Origin: Curvibacter sp. PD_MW3
GTDB taxonomy: Bacteria; Pseudomonadota; Gammaproteobacteria; Burkholderiales; Burkholderiaceae_C
Reading direction: 5' to 3'
Assembly (NCBI GenBank): GCA_002633085.1
Contig: NSIV01000001.1
Location: forward strand, 310,001-374,000
Length of the DNA: 64,000 bases
Below, piece by piece: positions 1 to 9,672 of the stretch (positions are counted from its first letter, which is position 1; each line of letters starts with the position of its first letter). The position numbers and the translations under genes are program-made. The notes below the pieces were generated by a model. It was given only the letters and a program-made list of their open reading frames with translations, searched no databases and was not told where the DNA came from.

Positions 1-14
1 CGAGCAAGAACACC

Positions 15-857
15 ATGGCGACTGACAACACATTCATCCTGGCCGGCGTGATGGGCTGGCCGGTGGCGCACTCGCGCTCCCCCGCCATCCACAACCACTG
101 GATCCGCCAGTACGGCCTGAACGGCAGCTACGTGCTGCTGCCGGTGCAGCCCGAGTTGATTGGCGACGCCGTGCGCGGCCTGCGCGCCCTGGGTTTTGCC
201 GGCTGCAACATCACCATTCCGCACAAGGTGGCGGCCATGCCGCTGGTGGACCGCATCGACCCGCTGGCGGCGCGCATCGGCGCCATCAACACCGTGGTGG
301 TGGAAGCCGACGGCACTTTGTGCGGCTACAACACCGATGCCTTCGGTTTCATCCAGAGCCTGCTCGACACCCAGCCCGACTGGCGCGCCGACGCCGGCCC
401 GGTAACGGTGCTGGGCGCCGGCGGCGCTTCGCGTGCCATCCTGGTGGCGCTGGCCGAGCGCGGTGCCAAGGAAATCCGCCTGTGCAACCGCAGCTGGGAC
501 AAGGCACAGGCGCTGGCGCAGGAATTCGGCGCGCCGGTGAAGGCCATTCCGTGGGAACAGCGGCATGAGTCGCTGGCCGACGTGGCCCTGCTGGTCAACA
601 CCACCAGCCTGGGCATGAAGGGCCAGGACCCGCTGGAACTCTCGCTCGACCACTTGCCGAAGCAGGCGCTGGTGTCGGACATCATCTACGTGCCGCTGGA
701 AACGCCGCTGCTGACCGCCGCACGCCAGCGCGGCAACGCCACCGTCAACGGCCTGGGCATGCTGCTGAACCAGGCGCGCCCGGCCTTCCAAGCGTGGTTC
801 GGCATCATGCCGGCGCTCACGCCCGAACTGCGGCGCATGGTGGAAGCCACCCTGTGA
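15..857 (+). CDS. aroE: Shikimate dehydrogenase
   Basis: NADP-dependent reduction of 3-dehydroshikimate to shikimate in the cytosolic aromatic amino acid pathway. The 280-residue length is normal for AroE. Shikimate-binding residues are visible: the S-R-S triplet at 20-22, Lys71 in the NITIPHK segment, Asp108 in NTDAF and a Gln near 256 in GLGMLLNQA. The nucleotide-binding loop GAGGAS is at 134-139. The ATG at 15 gives the usual AroE N-terminus, although the frame stays open to the window edge and no clear Shine-Dalgarno is visible. A quinate/shikimate dehydrogenase paralogue cannot be excluded, because Bug receptors and aromatic catabolism genes lie downstream. Confidence 0.9.
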   Translation: MATDNTFILAGVMGWPVAHSRSPAIHNHWIRQYGLNGSYVLLPVQPELIGDAVRGLRALGFAGCNITIPHKVAAMPLVDRIDPLAARIGAINTVVVEADGTLCGYNTDAFGFIQSLLDTQPDWRADAGPVTVLGAGGASRAILVALAERGAKEIRLCNRSWDKAQALAQEFGAPVKAIPWEQRHESLADVALLVNTTSLGMKGQDPLELSLDHLPKQALVSDIIYVPLETPLLTAARQRGNATVNGLGMLLNQARPAFQAWFGIMPALTPELRRMVEATL

Positions 858-991
858 TGTCGCCCAGCAGCCATCGCAAATCGTGATGGCCTGATCGCGC
901 TGGCTGATGGCGATCTGATCGTTCTTCCTGATGCCCGGACGCAGCCGGCGCGGTATGCTCGGCCGCTGTTTCATGGAAACGAGAGGCCCCC

Positions 992-1819
992 ATGCACACC
1001 CTTCTGCGGCGCTTGTCCGCCACCCTTTGCGGCAGCCTGCTGCTGGCCGCCTCGGCGCTGGCGCAGGGCAACACCGAGCTGCAGTGGCTCGGCCAGGCGG
1101 CCTTCCGGCTGACCACGCCCAGCGGCAAGGTGATCGTGATCGATCCCTGGCTGCGCCTCAACCCCAAGACACCGGCCGAGTTCAAGAATCTGGACAAGCT
1201 GGGCAAGGTGGATCTCATCCTCGTCACGCACGGCCACTTCGACCACATTGCCGACGCCCCGGCGCTGGCGCTGATGCACAAGGCCCGCGTTTATGCACCG
1301 GGTGACCTGAACCAGACCCTGAATGTGCTGGGCGTGCTGCCGCCGGAGCTGGCGCCGCGCATGAACAAGAGTGGCACGGTGACGCCGTTTGCCGATGTGC
1401 CGGGCCTGAAGATCACCGCCGTCAAGGCCGAACACTCGTCCGTCTACGTCTGGAAGAACCCGGCAACCGGCAAGGACGAAACCCATGTGGGCGGCGAGCC
1501 GGTGGGCTTCATCATCGAGCTGGAGAACGGCAAGAAGATCTACCACATGGGTGACACAGGCCTGTTCATGGACATGAAGTTCATCGGCGAGTACTACAAG
1601 CCCGACGTGCTGCTGATTCCCATTGGCGGCAACTTCACCATGGATCCGGTGCAGGCCGCCTACGCCACACGCGAGTGGCTCAAGCCAAAGATTGCCATCC
1701 CCATGCACTACGGCACCAACCCGCTGAACCAGGGCACGCCGCAGCAGTACCAGCAGGCCCTCGGGCAGACGGCCACCCAGGTGGTGCCGCTGCAGCCGGG
1801 CGAGAGCCTCCGCTTCTGA
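992..1819 (+). CDS. Secreted metallo-beta-lactamase-fold metal-dependent hydrolase (UPF0173 type)
   Basis: Residues 1-24 form a signal peptide (Arg-rich start, hydrophobic core, ALA before Gln25), so the enzyme should act in the periplasm. The MBL-fold zinc signature H-x-H-x-D-H is at 80-85 (HGHFDH). Further ligand candidates are the Asp in HMGDTG and the His in IPMHYGT near the C-terminus. The 275-residue size and the sequence style fit the UPF0173 family of metal-dependent hydrolases, whose substrates are mostly unknown. It is followed after 15 nt by a Bug receptor gene, so the two may be co-transcribed. No substrate is proposed. Confidence 0.8.
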   Translation: MHTLLRRLSATLCGSLLLAASALAQGNTELQWLGQAAFRLTTPSGKVIVIDPWLRLNPKTPAEFKNLDKLGKVDLILVTHGHFDHIADAPALALMHKARVYAPGDLNQTLNVLGVLPPELAPRMNKSGTVTPFADVPGLKITAVKAEHSSVYVWKNPATGKDETHVGGEPVGFIIELENGKKIYHMGDTGLFMDMKFIGEYYKPDVLLIPIGGNFTMDPVQAAYATREWLKPKIAIPMHYGTNPLNQGTPQQYQQALGQTATQVVPLQPGESLRF

Positions 1820-1834
1820 AAACGTCACGATCCG

Positions 1835-2809
1835 ATGAACACGCTCTTCACCCGCCGGCTCGTGCTGGCTGCTGCCGGCCTGTGTGCCGTGGCGCCGCTG
1901 CAGGCGCAGACCTGGCCGGCCAAACCCATTCACCTCGTGGTGCCCTTCACACCGGGCGGCAGCTCCGACATCCTGGGCCGCGCCATCGCGCAGAAGCTGC
2001 AGGAAGCCTGGAAGCAGCCGGTGGTGATCGATAACGTGCCCGGCGCCGGCGGCTCGCTCGGGGCCGAACGTGTGGCCAAGGCCGCACCTGATGGCTACAC
2101 CCTGCTCATGGCACACATCGGCAACTTGGCCGTGGCCCCGGCCCTGTTCCCGAAGCTGCCCTACGACCCGGTCAAGAGCTTCGCGCCGGTGGCCTGGGTG
2201 GCCAGCGTGCCGAACGTACTGGTGGTGCATCCCTCGGTGCCGGCGAAAGATGTGAAAGAACTGGTGGCACTGGCCAAGTCCCGCCCCGGCCAGCTCAACT
2301 ACGGCACCGGCGGCAACGGCAGCGCCGCGCACTTGGCCACTGAATACCTCAAGCTGCAGAGCCAGACCTTCATGGTGCACGTGCCTTACCGCGGCACCGC
2401 GCCGGCGGTGACGGACCTGCTCTCGGGCCAGCTCCAGCTGATGTTCACCGGCGCGCCGGTGCTGCTGCCTTTCATCAAGAGCGGACAACTGCGCGCCATC
2501 GCCGTCTCCAGCAGCCGACGGCTCGAGGCCCTGCCCGAGGTGCCCACCATGGCCGAGAGCGGCTACAAGGGTTTCGAGGCTGACCAGTGGTACGGCGTGG
2601 TGGCGCCGGCCGGCACGCCGCGCGAGGTGGTGCTGAAACTCAACGCACAGATCAACCAGGCGCTGTCGTCGCCGGAACTGAAGACCCGCCTGCAGTCCGA
2701 AGGCGCTGTCGCCATGCCGACGACGCCCGAGGCCTTCGGCGCGCTGATCGCGCGCGAGATCGTCCGCTGGAAGCCGGTGGTGCAGGCCGGCAACATCAGA
2801 CCTGGCTGA
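1835..2809 (+). CDS. Bug-family tripartite tricarboxylate transporter receptor
   Basis: Periplasmic solute-binding protein of the TctC/Bug family. It has a signal peptide (about 1-24, MNTLFTRR start, hydrophobic core, cleavage near LQA-Q), then the family motif WPAKPIHLVVPFTPGG and the later segment DGYTLLMAH. The 324-residue length is typical. Bug proteins bind carboxylates or other small anions for TctAB permeases, or act as sensors. No tctA or tctB is present in this window, so the receptor is an orphan here. It converges on the dehydrogenase gene at 2848, with a hairpin repeat between them. Confidence 0.88.
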   Translation: MNTLFTRRLVLAAAGLCAVAPLQAQTWPAKPIHLVVPFTPGGSSDILGRAIAQKLQEAWKQPVVIDNVPGAGGSLGAERVAKAAPDGYTLLMAHIGNLAVAPALFPKLPYDPVKSFAPVAWVASVPNVLVVHPSVPAKDVKELVALAKSRPGQLNYGTGGNGSAAHLATEYLKLQSQTFMVHVPYRGTAPAVTDLLSGQLQLMFTGAPVLLPFIKSGQLRAIAVSSSRRLEALPEVPTMAESGYKGFEADQWYGVVAPAGTPREVVLKLNAQINQALSSPELKTRLQSEGAVAMPTTPEAFGALIAREIVRWKPVVQAGNIRPG

Positions 2810-2820
2810 AAATCAGGCCA

Positions 2821-2865
2821 TAGCCCTTTTGCCACGGGCGCCAACAGCTACTTTTTCTGTAGCAC
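2821..2865. repeat. Dispersed two-hairpin repeat, copy A
   Basis: The element has a first stem (GCCC 2823-2826 / GGGC 2836-2839), the linker GCGCCAACA, and a second stem (GCTAC 2847-2851 / GTAGC 2859-2863) with a T-rich loop. Related copies are at 4761, 19582, 27188 and 52646, with half copies at 19080 and 40883. Here it lies between two convergent genes and contains the stop codon of the minus-strand dehydrogenase, so it probably serves as their shared transcription end. Confidence 0.7.
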
Positions 2866-3747
2866 CTGCTGCAGCAGGCGATCGGCGTAGTCCTGCCACG
2901 GCGCGTCCTTGCCGAGGCCATCGAACACGCCGGCACGTGACTGCTGCGCCACCCAGTCGTGCTTCTCGGCAATCGCCGCCGCCATGAAGGGCTCGAAGCC
3001 AGCTTCGCGCACGGTGTTGGCCGACTCGCGCATTTCCTCAGCGCGGCGCTTGCCGTGCTGGGCCACGCGGCTGAAGAAGTAGGCGCCCTGCTGGTTCCAG
3101 TCGATGCCGGGAAAGGTTTCGTACAGCGTGGGGATCATGTGTTCCTCCACCCCGTAGGCGCGCGCTGTGGTGTAGCTCTCGATCACCAGCGCCTCCAGGC
3201 CTTTGATCATGACGCTGCGGCACATCTTGATGGCCGAGGCCACACCGATCTTCTCGGCCACCGCCGTGGCATTCATGCCCCAGCCGTTGAGCACCTCCGC
3301 CAATTCGGCCGCCTTGTCACCACCCAGCAGCATCGGCACCTGGATGCCGTAAGGCGGCACCGAGGTCATGACGCCGGCCTCGACGTAGTGCCCGCCGGCA
3401 GCGTCGATCAGCGCCGCACATTGCGCCTTGGTACCGGGCGATGCCGAGTTGAAATCGAGGAACAGCGTGCCCGGCCGGATGCTGCGAGCCACCTCCTGCG
3501 CCACCGCCAGCGTGTTGGAGGCGGTGACGGCAGAGATGATGAGTGTGGCCTGGCCGCACAAGGTAGCGGCCGAGTCGCAGGCCTCAATGCCGTGGTCCGC
3601 GGCATGCGCGCATTCAACCATACGAGTCGCTGCGTCAGCGAACTTCAAATCCCAGGCGCCGACCCAGCGGCCGGTCTTGGCTTTCAGGCCGCGGGTGAAT
3701 ATCTTGCCGACTTCACCGTAACCGACCAGGCCGATATCGAATGCCAT
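2848..3747 (-). CDS. NAD(P)-dependent dehydrogenase with DUF1932 domain
   Basis: Member of the beta-hydroxyacid dehydrogenase superfamily. The N-terminus carries a Rossmann fingerprint (GYGEVG at 9-14). The segment LFLDFNSASPGTK and a conserved Lys in IGVASAIKMCRS match the active-site region of this superfamily. The C-terminal half reads as the all-helical DUF1932 domain. It is 299 residues long. The gene lies 35 nt downstream of a Bug receptor on the same strand, so it may process the imported compound. The stop codon falls inside the repeat at 2821-2865. The substrate is unknown. Confidence 0.8.
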   Translation of the reverse strand: MAFDIGLVGYGEVGKIFTRGLKAKTGRWVGAWDLKFADAATRMVECAHAADHGIEACDSAATLCGQATLIISAVTASNTLAVAQEVARSIRPGTLFLDFNSASPGTKAQCAALIDAAGGHYVEAGVMTSVPPYGIQVPMLLGGDKAAELAEVLNGWGMNATAVAEKIGVASAIKMCRSVMIKGLEALVIESYTTARAYGVEEHMIPTLYETFPGIDWNQQGAYFFSRVAQHGKRRAEEMRESANTVREAGFEPFMAAAIAEKHDWVAQQSRAGVFDGLGKDAPWQDYADRLLQQVLQKK

Positions 3748-3782
3748 CGTGTCCCCCTGCGAAAGTTGGCAGCGCCCAGACC

Positions 3783-4754
3783 TTATTGCTTCGGCAGTTT
3801 GGCGCGCTCGATGACGCCGCCCCAGCGGCGAATGTCGTCGTTCAACATGGCTGCCGCCTGCTCGGGCGTGCCGGGGTGCGGGTCGAGGTTCAGGTCTTCC
3901 AGTTTCTTCTTCACCACCGGGTCTTTCAGCGCGGCCACCACGTCGCGGTTCAGGCGTGCCACCACCTCCTTCGGCGTCTTTGCTGGCACCGCCAGGCCGT
4001 TCCAGGAAGCGGCCACAAACCCGTTGACGCCGGCCTCTTTGGCGGTCGGCACCTCGGGCAGCACGCGCGAGCGCTTGTCGCCGGTAATGGCCAGCGGGTG
4101 CAAGGCACGCGCCTTGATCTGCGCCAGCAAGGGGCTCAAGATGTCGAGGCCGGCATCGATCTGGCCGCCACGCAGCGCATTGATCACCGCCGGCGTGCCG
4201 TTGAAGGGCACGATCTGCACGTCCAGGCCGGCTGCGGACTTGAACAGCTCGGCCGCCAGGTTCTGCGTGGTACCGATGTTGGGGGTGCCAATGTTGAGCT
4301 TGCCCGGGTTGGCACGCGCATAGGCCACGAGCTCACCCAGGGTCTTGAAGCGCCCGCCTTCGGGTGCCACGATCACCAGATCGAAGGTCGCCAGCAGCGC
4401 AACCGGGATGAAGTCTTTCACGGTGTCGAAAGGCAGCGACTTGAAGAGCGAGGCACTGACGGCGGTGCCGCTGGAGATCAGCAACAAAGTGTGGCCGTCG
4501 GGCGCGGCCTTGGCCACCGCTTCGCCGGCGGCCACGCCACCCGCACCGGGCTTGTTGTCGATCACCACCGGTTGGCCAAGCGTCTCGCCGAGCTTTTGCC
4601 CAACGGCGCGCGCCGTCAGGTCGGCCGCACCGCCGGGTGCGTTGGGCACCACCAGACGAATCGGTTTGCTGGGAAAGCCTTGTGCGCTGGCCTGCGTGGC
4701 CAGCAAGCCGGCCAGCAGCACGCCAGCCGCACGCCGAAACATTGTCGAAATCAT
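3783..4754 (-). CDS. Bug-family tripartite tricarboxylate transporter receptor
   Basis: Second Bug/TctC periplasmic receptor, 323 residues. It has a signal peptide (about 1-24, MISTMFRR then a Leu/Ala core, ASA-Q) followed by FPSKPIRLVVPNAPGGAAD, the canonical N-terminal motif. It precedes the DUF1932 dehydrogenase on the same strand and follows the LIV-type ATPase gene after 51 nt containing repeat copy B. It therefore may be read through from the ABC operon or have its own promoter. No TctAB membrane components are visible. The ligand is unknown. Confidence 0.87.
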   Translation of the reverse strand: MISTMFRRAAGVLLAGLLATQASAQGFPSKPIRLVVPNAPGGAADLTARAVGQKLGETLGQPVVIDNKPGAGGVAAGEAVAKAAPDGHTLLLISSGTAVSASLFKSLPFDTVKDFIPVALLATFDLVIVAPEGGRFKTLGELVAYARANPGKLNIGTPNIGTTQNLAAELFKSAAGLDVQIVPFNGTPAVINALRGGQIDAGLDILSPLLAQIKARALHPLAITGDKRSRVLPEVPTAKEAGVNGFVAASWNGLAVPAKTPKEVVARLNRDVVAALKDPVVKKKLEDLNLDPHPGTPEQAAAMLNDDIRRWGGVIERAKLPKQ

Positions 4755-4760
4755 GCTCTA

Positions 4761-4801
4761 CCCCTTATCAAAAGGGCGCGAACAGCTACCCTTTTGATAG
4801 C
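4761..4801. repeat. Dispersed two-hairpin repeat, copy B
   Basis: First stem CCCTT 4762-4766 / AAGGG 4772-4776, then GCGCGAACA, and second stem GCTA 4785-4788 / TAGC 4798-4801. It lies between the stop of the LIV ATPase gene (4806) and the start of the Bug gene (4754). Read on the minus strand it would act as an intercistronic hairpin or weak terminator. Confidence 0.65.
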
Positions 4802-4805
4802 AAGG

Positions 4806-5502
4806 TCAGCGTGCCACGCCCAGCAGTCGATCCAGCAGCTCGGGCTGCTCCTGCAGCGAGCTGGCGCTGCTGGCATGCACCACGGTGCCTCGGTCCAGCA
4901 CCGCCGCCACATCCGAGATGGCCAGGATGGCCTGCGGATGCTGCTCCACGATGATGGCCGAGAGGCCCTCTTCGCGCGTGATGCGGCGGATGGCACGCAA
5001 CAGTTCCTGCACGATGATGGGCGCCAGGCCTTCAAGCGGCTCGTCCAGCAGCAGCAGCTTGGGGTTGAGCACCAGCGCGCGGCCAACGGCCAGCATCTGC
5101 TGCTCGCCACCCGAGAGCTGGGTGCCTAGGTTGGTCTTGCGCTCGGCCAGACGCGGGAACATCTCGTACACGCGCGCCGGCGTCCAGGCGCCGGGACGGG
5201 CCACGGCGGTCAGGTTCTCATCCACCGTCAGCGACTTGAAGATGTTGCGCTCTTGCGGCACCCAGCCAATGCCGGCACCGGCACGCTCGTGCAGCGGCAC
5301 CTTGTGCAGGGCCACGCCGTCGAGCGTGATGGTGCCGCCGTGCTGGCGCGTGGCGCCGGCCAGGGTATTCATAAAGGTGGTCTTGCCGGTGCCGTTGCGA
5401 CCGAGCAGCGCCAGCGTGTCGCCCTGCTTCAGGGACACCGACACGTCGTGCAACACCACGGCTTCGCCGTAGCCGGCGCTCAGGTTTTCGACTTTGAGCA
5501 GA

Positions 5503-5510
<8 letters not shown>
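4806..5510 (-). CDS. LIV-type ABC transporter ATP-binding protein (LivF type)
   Basis: ATPase of a branched-chain amino acid/amide (HAAT) ABC importer, on the cytoplasmic face of the membrane. It shows Walker A GRNGTGKTT at 37-45, the signature LSGGEQQ at 132-138, and Walker B LLLLDEP at 152-158. I chose the ATG at 5510 (MADLLKVENLS) because it gives the usual 234-residue LivF. Longer in-frame extension would run deep into the upstream livG-type gene. It overlaps that gene by 8 nt, which indicates translational coupling. The substrate may be an amino acid, urea or an aromatic acid. Confidence 0.9.
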
Positions 5511-6272
<762 letters not shown>

Positions 6273-6273
<1 letters not shown>

Positions 6274-7235
6274 TACTTCTTGCCCCCAAACCAGGTCCAG
6301 GGACGGATCAGGCGCTCACGACCCACCATCATCAGCACCACCAGGAACAGGCCGATCCAGAAGGTCCAGTACTGCGGCGTGATGGATGAAATCAGGTCCT
6401 GCATGATCTTGAACACGATGGCGCCGGCCACGCCGCCGTACAGCCAACCGGTGCCGCCGATGACCAGCAGCAACACGAGGTCAGCCGAGCGATCAAAGGC
6501 GAACACATCGATCGAGGCAAAACCGGTGGTCTGCGCCAGCAAGGCGCCGGCCGCACCGGCCACACCGGCAGCAATGGTGTAGATCACGGCCAAGCGCGAG
6601 GTCACCGGAATGCCGATGGCCATGGCGCGCAAGCGGTTGTCGCGAATGGCGGTCAGCGTGGCACCAAACGGCGAGTTCACCAGGCGCCGCACCAGGAAGA
6701 GGAACACCAGCGTGACGGAAATCGAGTACCAGGCAGCCACCTGGCCCTGCAAGTCGAATTCGAAACGACCGAGCACCGGCCCCATCAGCACGCCCTGCAG
6801 GCCGTCGGCACCGCCGGTCAGCCAGTCGAGCTTGTTGGCCAGTTCCATCAGAAGCATGCCCACACCCAGTGTCACCATCAGGCGCGTTAGGTCGGAGCCG
6901 CGCATGATGGTGAAGGAACACAGTGCGCCCAGCAGCGTGGCGACCGCAATGCCGAAGGCCAGGCCAAGCAGCGGATCGGGCATTACCAGCTTGGCAAACA
7001 GGGCCGCCGCATAAGCGCCCATGCCGAAGAAAGCGGCATGACCGAGTGAGACGATGCCGGTGTAGCCGAGGATCAGGTCCAGCGAGACGGCAAACAGCGC
7101 GACGATGGCGATCTCGTTGATGATCAGCGCGTGGCTGCCCAACACGTAGGGCAGCGCCAGGGCCAGCAACCAGAGCACTGGCTCCCAGACCTTCCAGCGG
7201 CGGCTGTTGTAGAGGGATTGCTGTGCATTCATCAT
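6273..7235 (-). CDS. LIV-type ABC transporter permease (LivM type)
   Basis: Inner-membrane permease of 320 residues with about eight to ten hydrophobic helices. Family landmarks include ILGYTGIVSLGHAAFFGMGAY near residues 55-75 and the RSADLVLLLVIGGTGWLYGG stretch in the C-terminal half, with the EAA-like coupling region RDNRLRAMAIGI. It overlaps the LivH-type gene by 4 nt and the ATPase gene by 1 nt. It pairs with the permease at 7232 to form the heterodimeric channel. Confidence 0.9.
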
Positions 7236-8107
7236 GCCTTGCCTCCCTTGCGCACGAACAGGCCTTGCGGGCGCCAGATCAGGATGGCGATCATCAGCGC
7301 ATAGACGATAAAGGCGCCGAAGGTCGGGATGTAGTACTTGCCAGCCACATCCGCGATACCCAGCAGCAGCGCGGCCAGCAGCGGGCCGGTGATGGACGAG
7401 GTACCACCCACGGCCACCACGATCAGAAAATAGACCATGTTTTTCAAGGGGAAACTGGGATCCATGCCCATCACTTCGGCACCCAGCGCACCACCCAGGC
7501 CAGCCAGGCCGGAGCCGACGGCGAACGTCGAGAGGAACACCACGTTGACATTGATGCCCAGGCCGGCGGCAACGCGCTGGTCGTCGACCGACGCACGCAA
7601 ACGGCTGCCGAAACGGGTCTTGGCCAGGATGTACTGCAGGGCAATCGTCAGGGCAGCACAGACGGCAATGATGAACAGGCGGTAGTGACCCATGCCCAGC
7701 ATCAGGGCGCCCTCACCCAGCTCGGTACGCCCCTTGAGCCACTCGGGCAACTGGACGATCTGCTGGCTGGAGGTCATGAAGTAGTCCATGGCCGCCACCG
7801 CCATGAAGGTCAGGCCGATGGAAAACAGCACCTGATCCAGGTGCGGCTTCTTGTACATCGGCCGGTACAGCGTGCGCTCCAGCACGGCGCCCAGCAGCGC
7901 CACGCCGACGAAGGCGATCGGAAGACAGAGGAGGAACGGGACATCGAAGCGCTGCATCAGCAGCACCGTGATGTAACCGCCCACCATGGCGAAGGCTCCG
8001 TGCGCCAGGTTGATGAAGTTCATCAAACCCATGGTCACGGCCAGACCGACCGCCAGGATAAACAGCAGCATGCCATAGGCAATGCCATCAAACAGAATCG
8101 TCAGCAT
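7232..8107 (-). CDS. LIV-type ABC transporter permease (LivH type)
   Basis: Inner-membrane permease of 291 residues. It opens with DGIAYGMLLFILAVGLAVTMG and has the LivH landmark MNFINLAHGAFAMVGGY. Later it has the coupling-helix region ASVDDQRVAAGLGIN. It is the first gene after the terminator that separates it from the receptor gene, so permease and ATPase genes probably receive only read-through transcription from the receptor promoter. Confidence 0.9.
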   Translation of the reverse strand: MLTILFDGIAYGMLLFILAVGLAVTMGLMNFINLAHGAFAMVGGYITVLLMQRFDVPFLLCLPIAFVGVALLGAVLERTLYRPMYKKPHLDQVLFSIGLTFMAVAAMDYFMTSSQQIVQLPEWLKGRTELGEGALMLGMGHYRLFIIAVCAALTIALQYILAKTRFGSRLRASVDDQRVAAGLGINVNVVFLSTFAVGSGLAGLGGALGAEVMGMDPSFPLKNMVYFLIVVAVGGTSSITGPLLAALLLGIADVAGKYYIPTFGAFIVYALMIAILIWRPQGLFVRKGGKA

Positions 8108-8131
8108 GAACTCTTCACGTCAGGTCAAGGC

Positions 8132-8174
8132 AAAAAAAATCCATGGATGCCACCGGGAAGGCGACACCCATGGA
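8132..8174 (-). terminator. Intrinsic terminator between receptor and permease genes
   Basis: Read on the minus strand, arms 8174-8160 and 8154-8140 pair over 15 positions with three G-U wobbles and a 5-nt loop. Eight T residues follow directly (8139-8132). It lies just after the receptor stop codon (8182). This is a strong hairpin-plus-U-tract, and it fits the usual over-expression of the binding protein relative to the membrane components. Confidence 0.88.
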
Positions 8175-8181
8175 CGGCGTA

Positions 8182-9357
8182 TCACTTGGACTTGCCGGGG
8201 TCCTTGACGTCCTTGATCACGTCAAATTCCACGTTGTGCAGCTCGCCGCCGACACGCTCTACCTTGCGCAGGTAGATGTTCTGGACCACGTCGCGGGTCT
8301 GCGCATCGATGAACATCGGGCCGCGCGGGCTTTCAAAGGTCTGACCCTTCATGGCTGCCAGCAGCGCATCGCCGCCGCCCTGGCCCTTGGTGGCCTTGAG
8401 CGCTTCGTAGATCACGCGCATGCCGTCATAGCCACCCACGGCCATGAAGTTGGGGCGCATGCCCTTGTTGGCCTTCTTGAAGGCTTCCACGAACTTCTTG
8501 TTCATGGCCGACGGGTGGTTGGCCGAGTAGTGGTGTGCCGTGACCACGCCCAGGGCGCCGTCGCCCATGTCGTTCAGCTGGTCGTCATCGGTGATGTCGC
8601 CGGTGCCGATCAGCTTGATGCCGGCCTTGTCCATGCCGCGCTCGAGGAACTGCTTCATGACCGCAGCGCCAGCGCCGGACGGCACGAAGACGAACAGAGC
8701 GTCGGGCTTGGCATCACGCACCTTCTGCAGGAAGGGAGCGAAGTCGGGGTTACGCATCGGCACGCGCAGGCTCTCGACGATGGTGCCACCGTTGAAAATG
8801 AAGCGGTCCTTGAAGAACTTCTCGGCATCAATGCCCGGGCCGTAGTCGCTCACCAGGGTCACCACTTTCTTCATGCCACCCTTGCTGGCAGCCCAGTCGG
8901 CCATGGAGACCGAGGCCTGCGGCAGCGTGAAGCTGGTACGCACGATGTAGGGCGAGGCCTGGGTGATGCTGGAGGTGGCAGCGGCCATCACGATAGCCGG
9001 AGTCTTGGACTGGGTAGCGATCGGCGCCGTGGCCAGGGCCGAGGGCGTGATGCCGAAGCCGGCCAGCACGTTGACCTTGTCATTGACCACCAGTTCCTGT
9101 GCCATGCGCTTGGTGACGTCGGGAATGCTGGTGTCGTCCTTGACGATCAGCTGGATCTTCTTGCCCGCCACAGTGTCGCCGTTCTGCGCCATGTACAGCT
9201 TCGCGGCAGCCTCGATCTGGCGGCCGGTCGAAGCCTGCTGTCCGGTCATGGGCAGGATCAGGCCGATCTTGAATGTGTTGTCCTGGGCCAGTACGGCGGC
9301 CGAGGACAAGGCCATGACCGCCAAGGCGGAGGCGCTGAGGAACACTCGTTTTTTCAT
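8182..9357 (-). CDS. LIV-type ABC transporter substrate-binding protein
   Basis: Periplasmic receptor of the HAAT/LivK class, 391 residues. It has a signal peptide (MKKRV start, hydrophobic core, cleavage near VLA-Q25). The mature start NTFKIGLILPMTGQQASTGRQ is typical of this fold, as are the KDDTSIPDVTKRMAQELV and IGFGITPSALATAPIA segments. A GGAG Shine-Dalgarno lies just upstream of the ATG at 9357. The related receptor at 34663 is clearly a different protein, so the two systems probably take different ligands. A carboxylate or aromatic ligand is as plausible as an amino acid. Confidence 0.9.
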   Translation of the reverse strand: MKKRVFLSASALAVMALSSAAVLAQDNTFKIGLILPMTGQQASTGRQIEAAAKLYMAQNGDTVAGKKIQLIVKDDTSIPDVTKRMAQELVVNDKVNVLAGFGITPSALATAPIATQSKTPAIVMAAATSSITQASPYIVRTSFTLPQASVSMADWAASKGGMKKVVTLVSDYGPGIDAEKFFKDRFIFNGGTIVESLRVPMRNPDFAPFLQKVRDAKPDALFVFVPSGAGAAVMKQFLERGMDKAGIKLIGTGDITDDDQLNDMGDGALGVVTAHHYSANHPSAMNKKFVEAFKKANKGMRPNFMAVGGYDGMRVIYEALKATKGQGGGDALLAAMKGQTFESPRGPMFIDAQTRDVVQNIYLRKVERVGGELHNVEFDVIKDVKDPGKSK

Positions 9358-9672
9358 GGGGGACTCCTAATATGAGTTATTACTTCACCCGACTGTCCAG
9401 GCTTGCGGGCCCCAAACAGCGTAATGACGAAGGCGCGTAACTGTCGCCGCAAATTTATTCATTCGCAAGTCCAATTTCAGACTGATTGATATAACAAATT
9501 GCGATAACCAGGCAGCTAACCACCGCATTCCATTCTACTGACAGGATTGCGACATGGACACCTCTGATCACTATAGTCCTCTGTGCCGCACCCCGACTGC
9601 AATCCGTACCCTGAATGTCATAATGCCGGCGGCTTACTGTTATCCCATCCAACGACCTTCCTGGAGACTTCC
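9358..9672. other. Non-coding divergent intergenic region
   Basis: This 315-nt region separates the minus-strand receptor gene from the plus-strand methyltransferase gene. It is distinctly more AT-rich than its surroundings around 9450-9580. I find no convincing gene in it. The only long open frame (minus strand, from 9751) overlaps the methyltransferase start and has no family resemblance. A possible plus-strand promoter is TTGCGA (9547-9552) with TATAGT (9572-9577), but the 19-nt spacer is longer than ideal. The methyltransferase Shine-Dalgarno GGAGA lies at 9663-9667. Confidence 0.6.

Noticed and set aside
870..890. Hairpin after aroE as a terminator (GCCATC / GATGGC)
   Set aside because: The stem is short and no T tract follows on either strand, so it is too weak to annotate.
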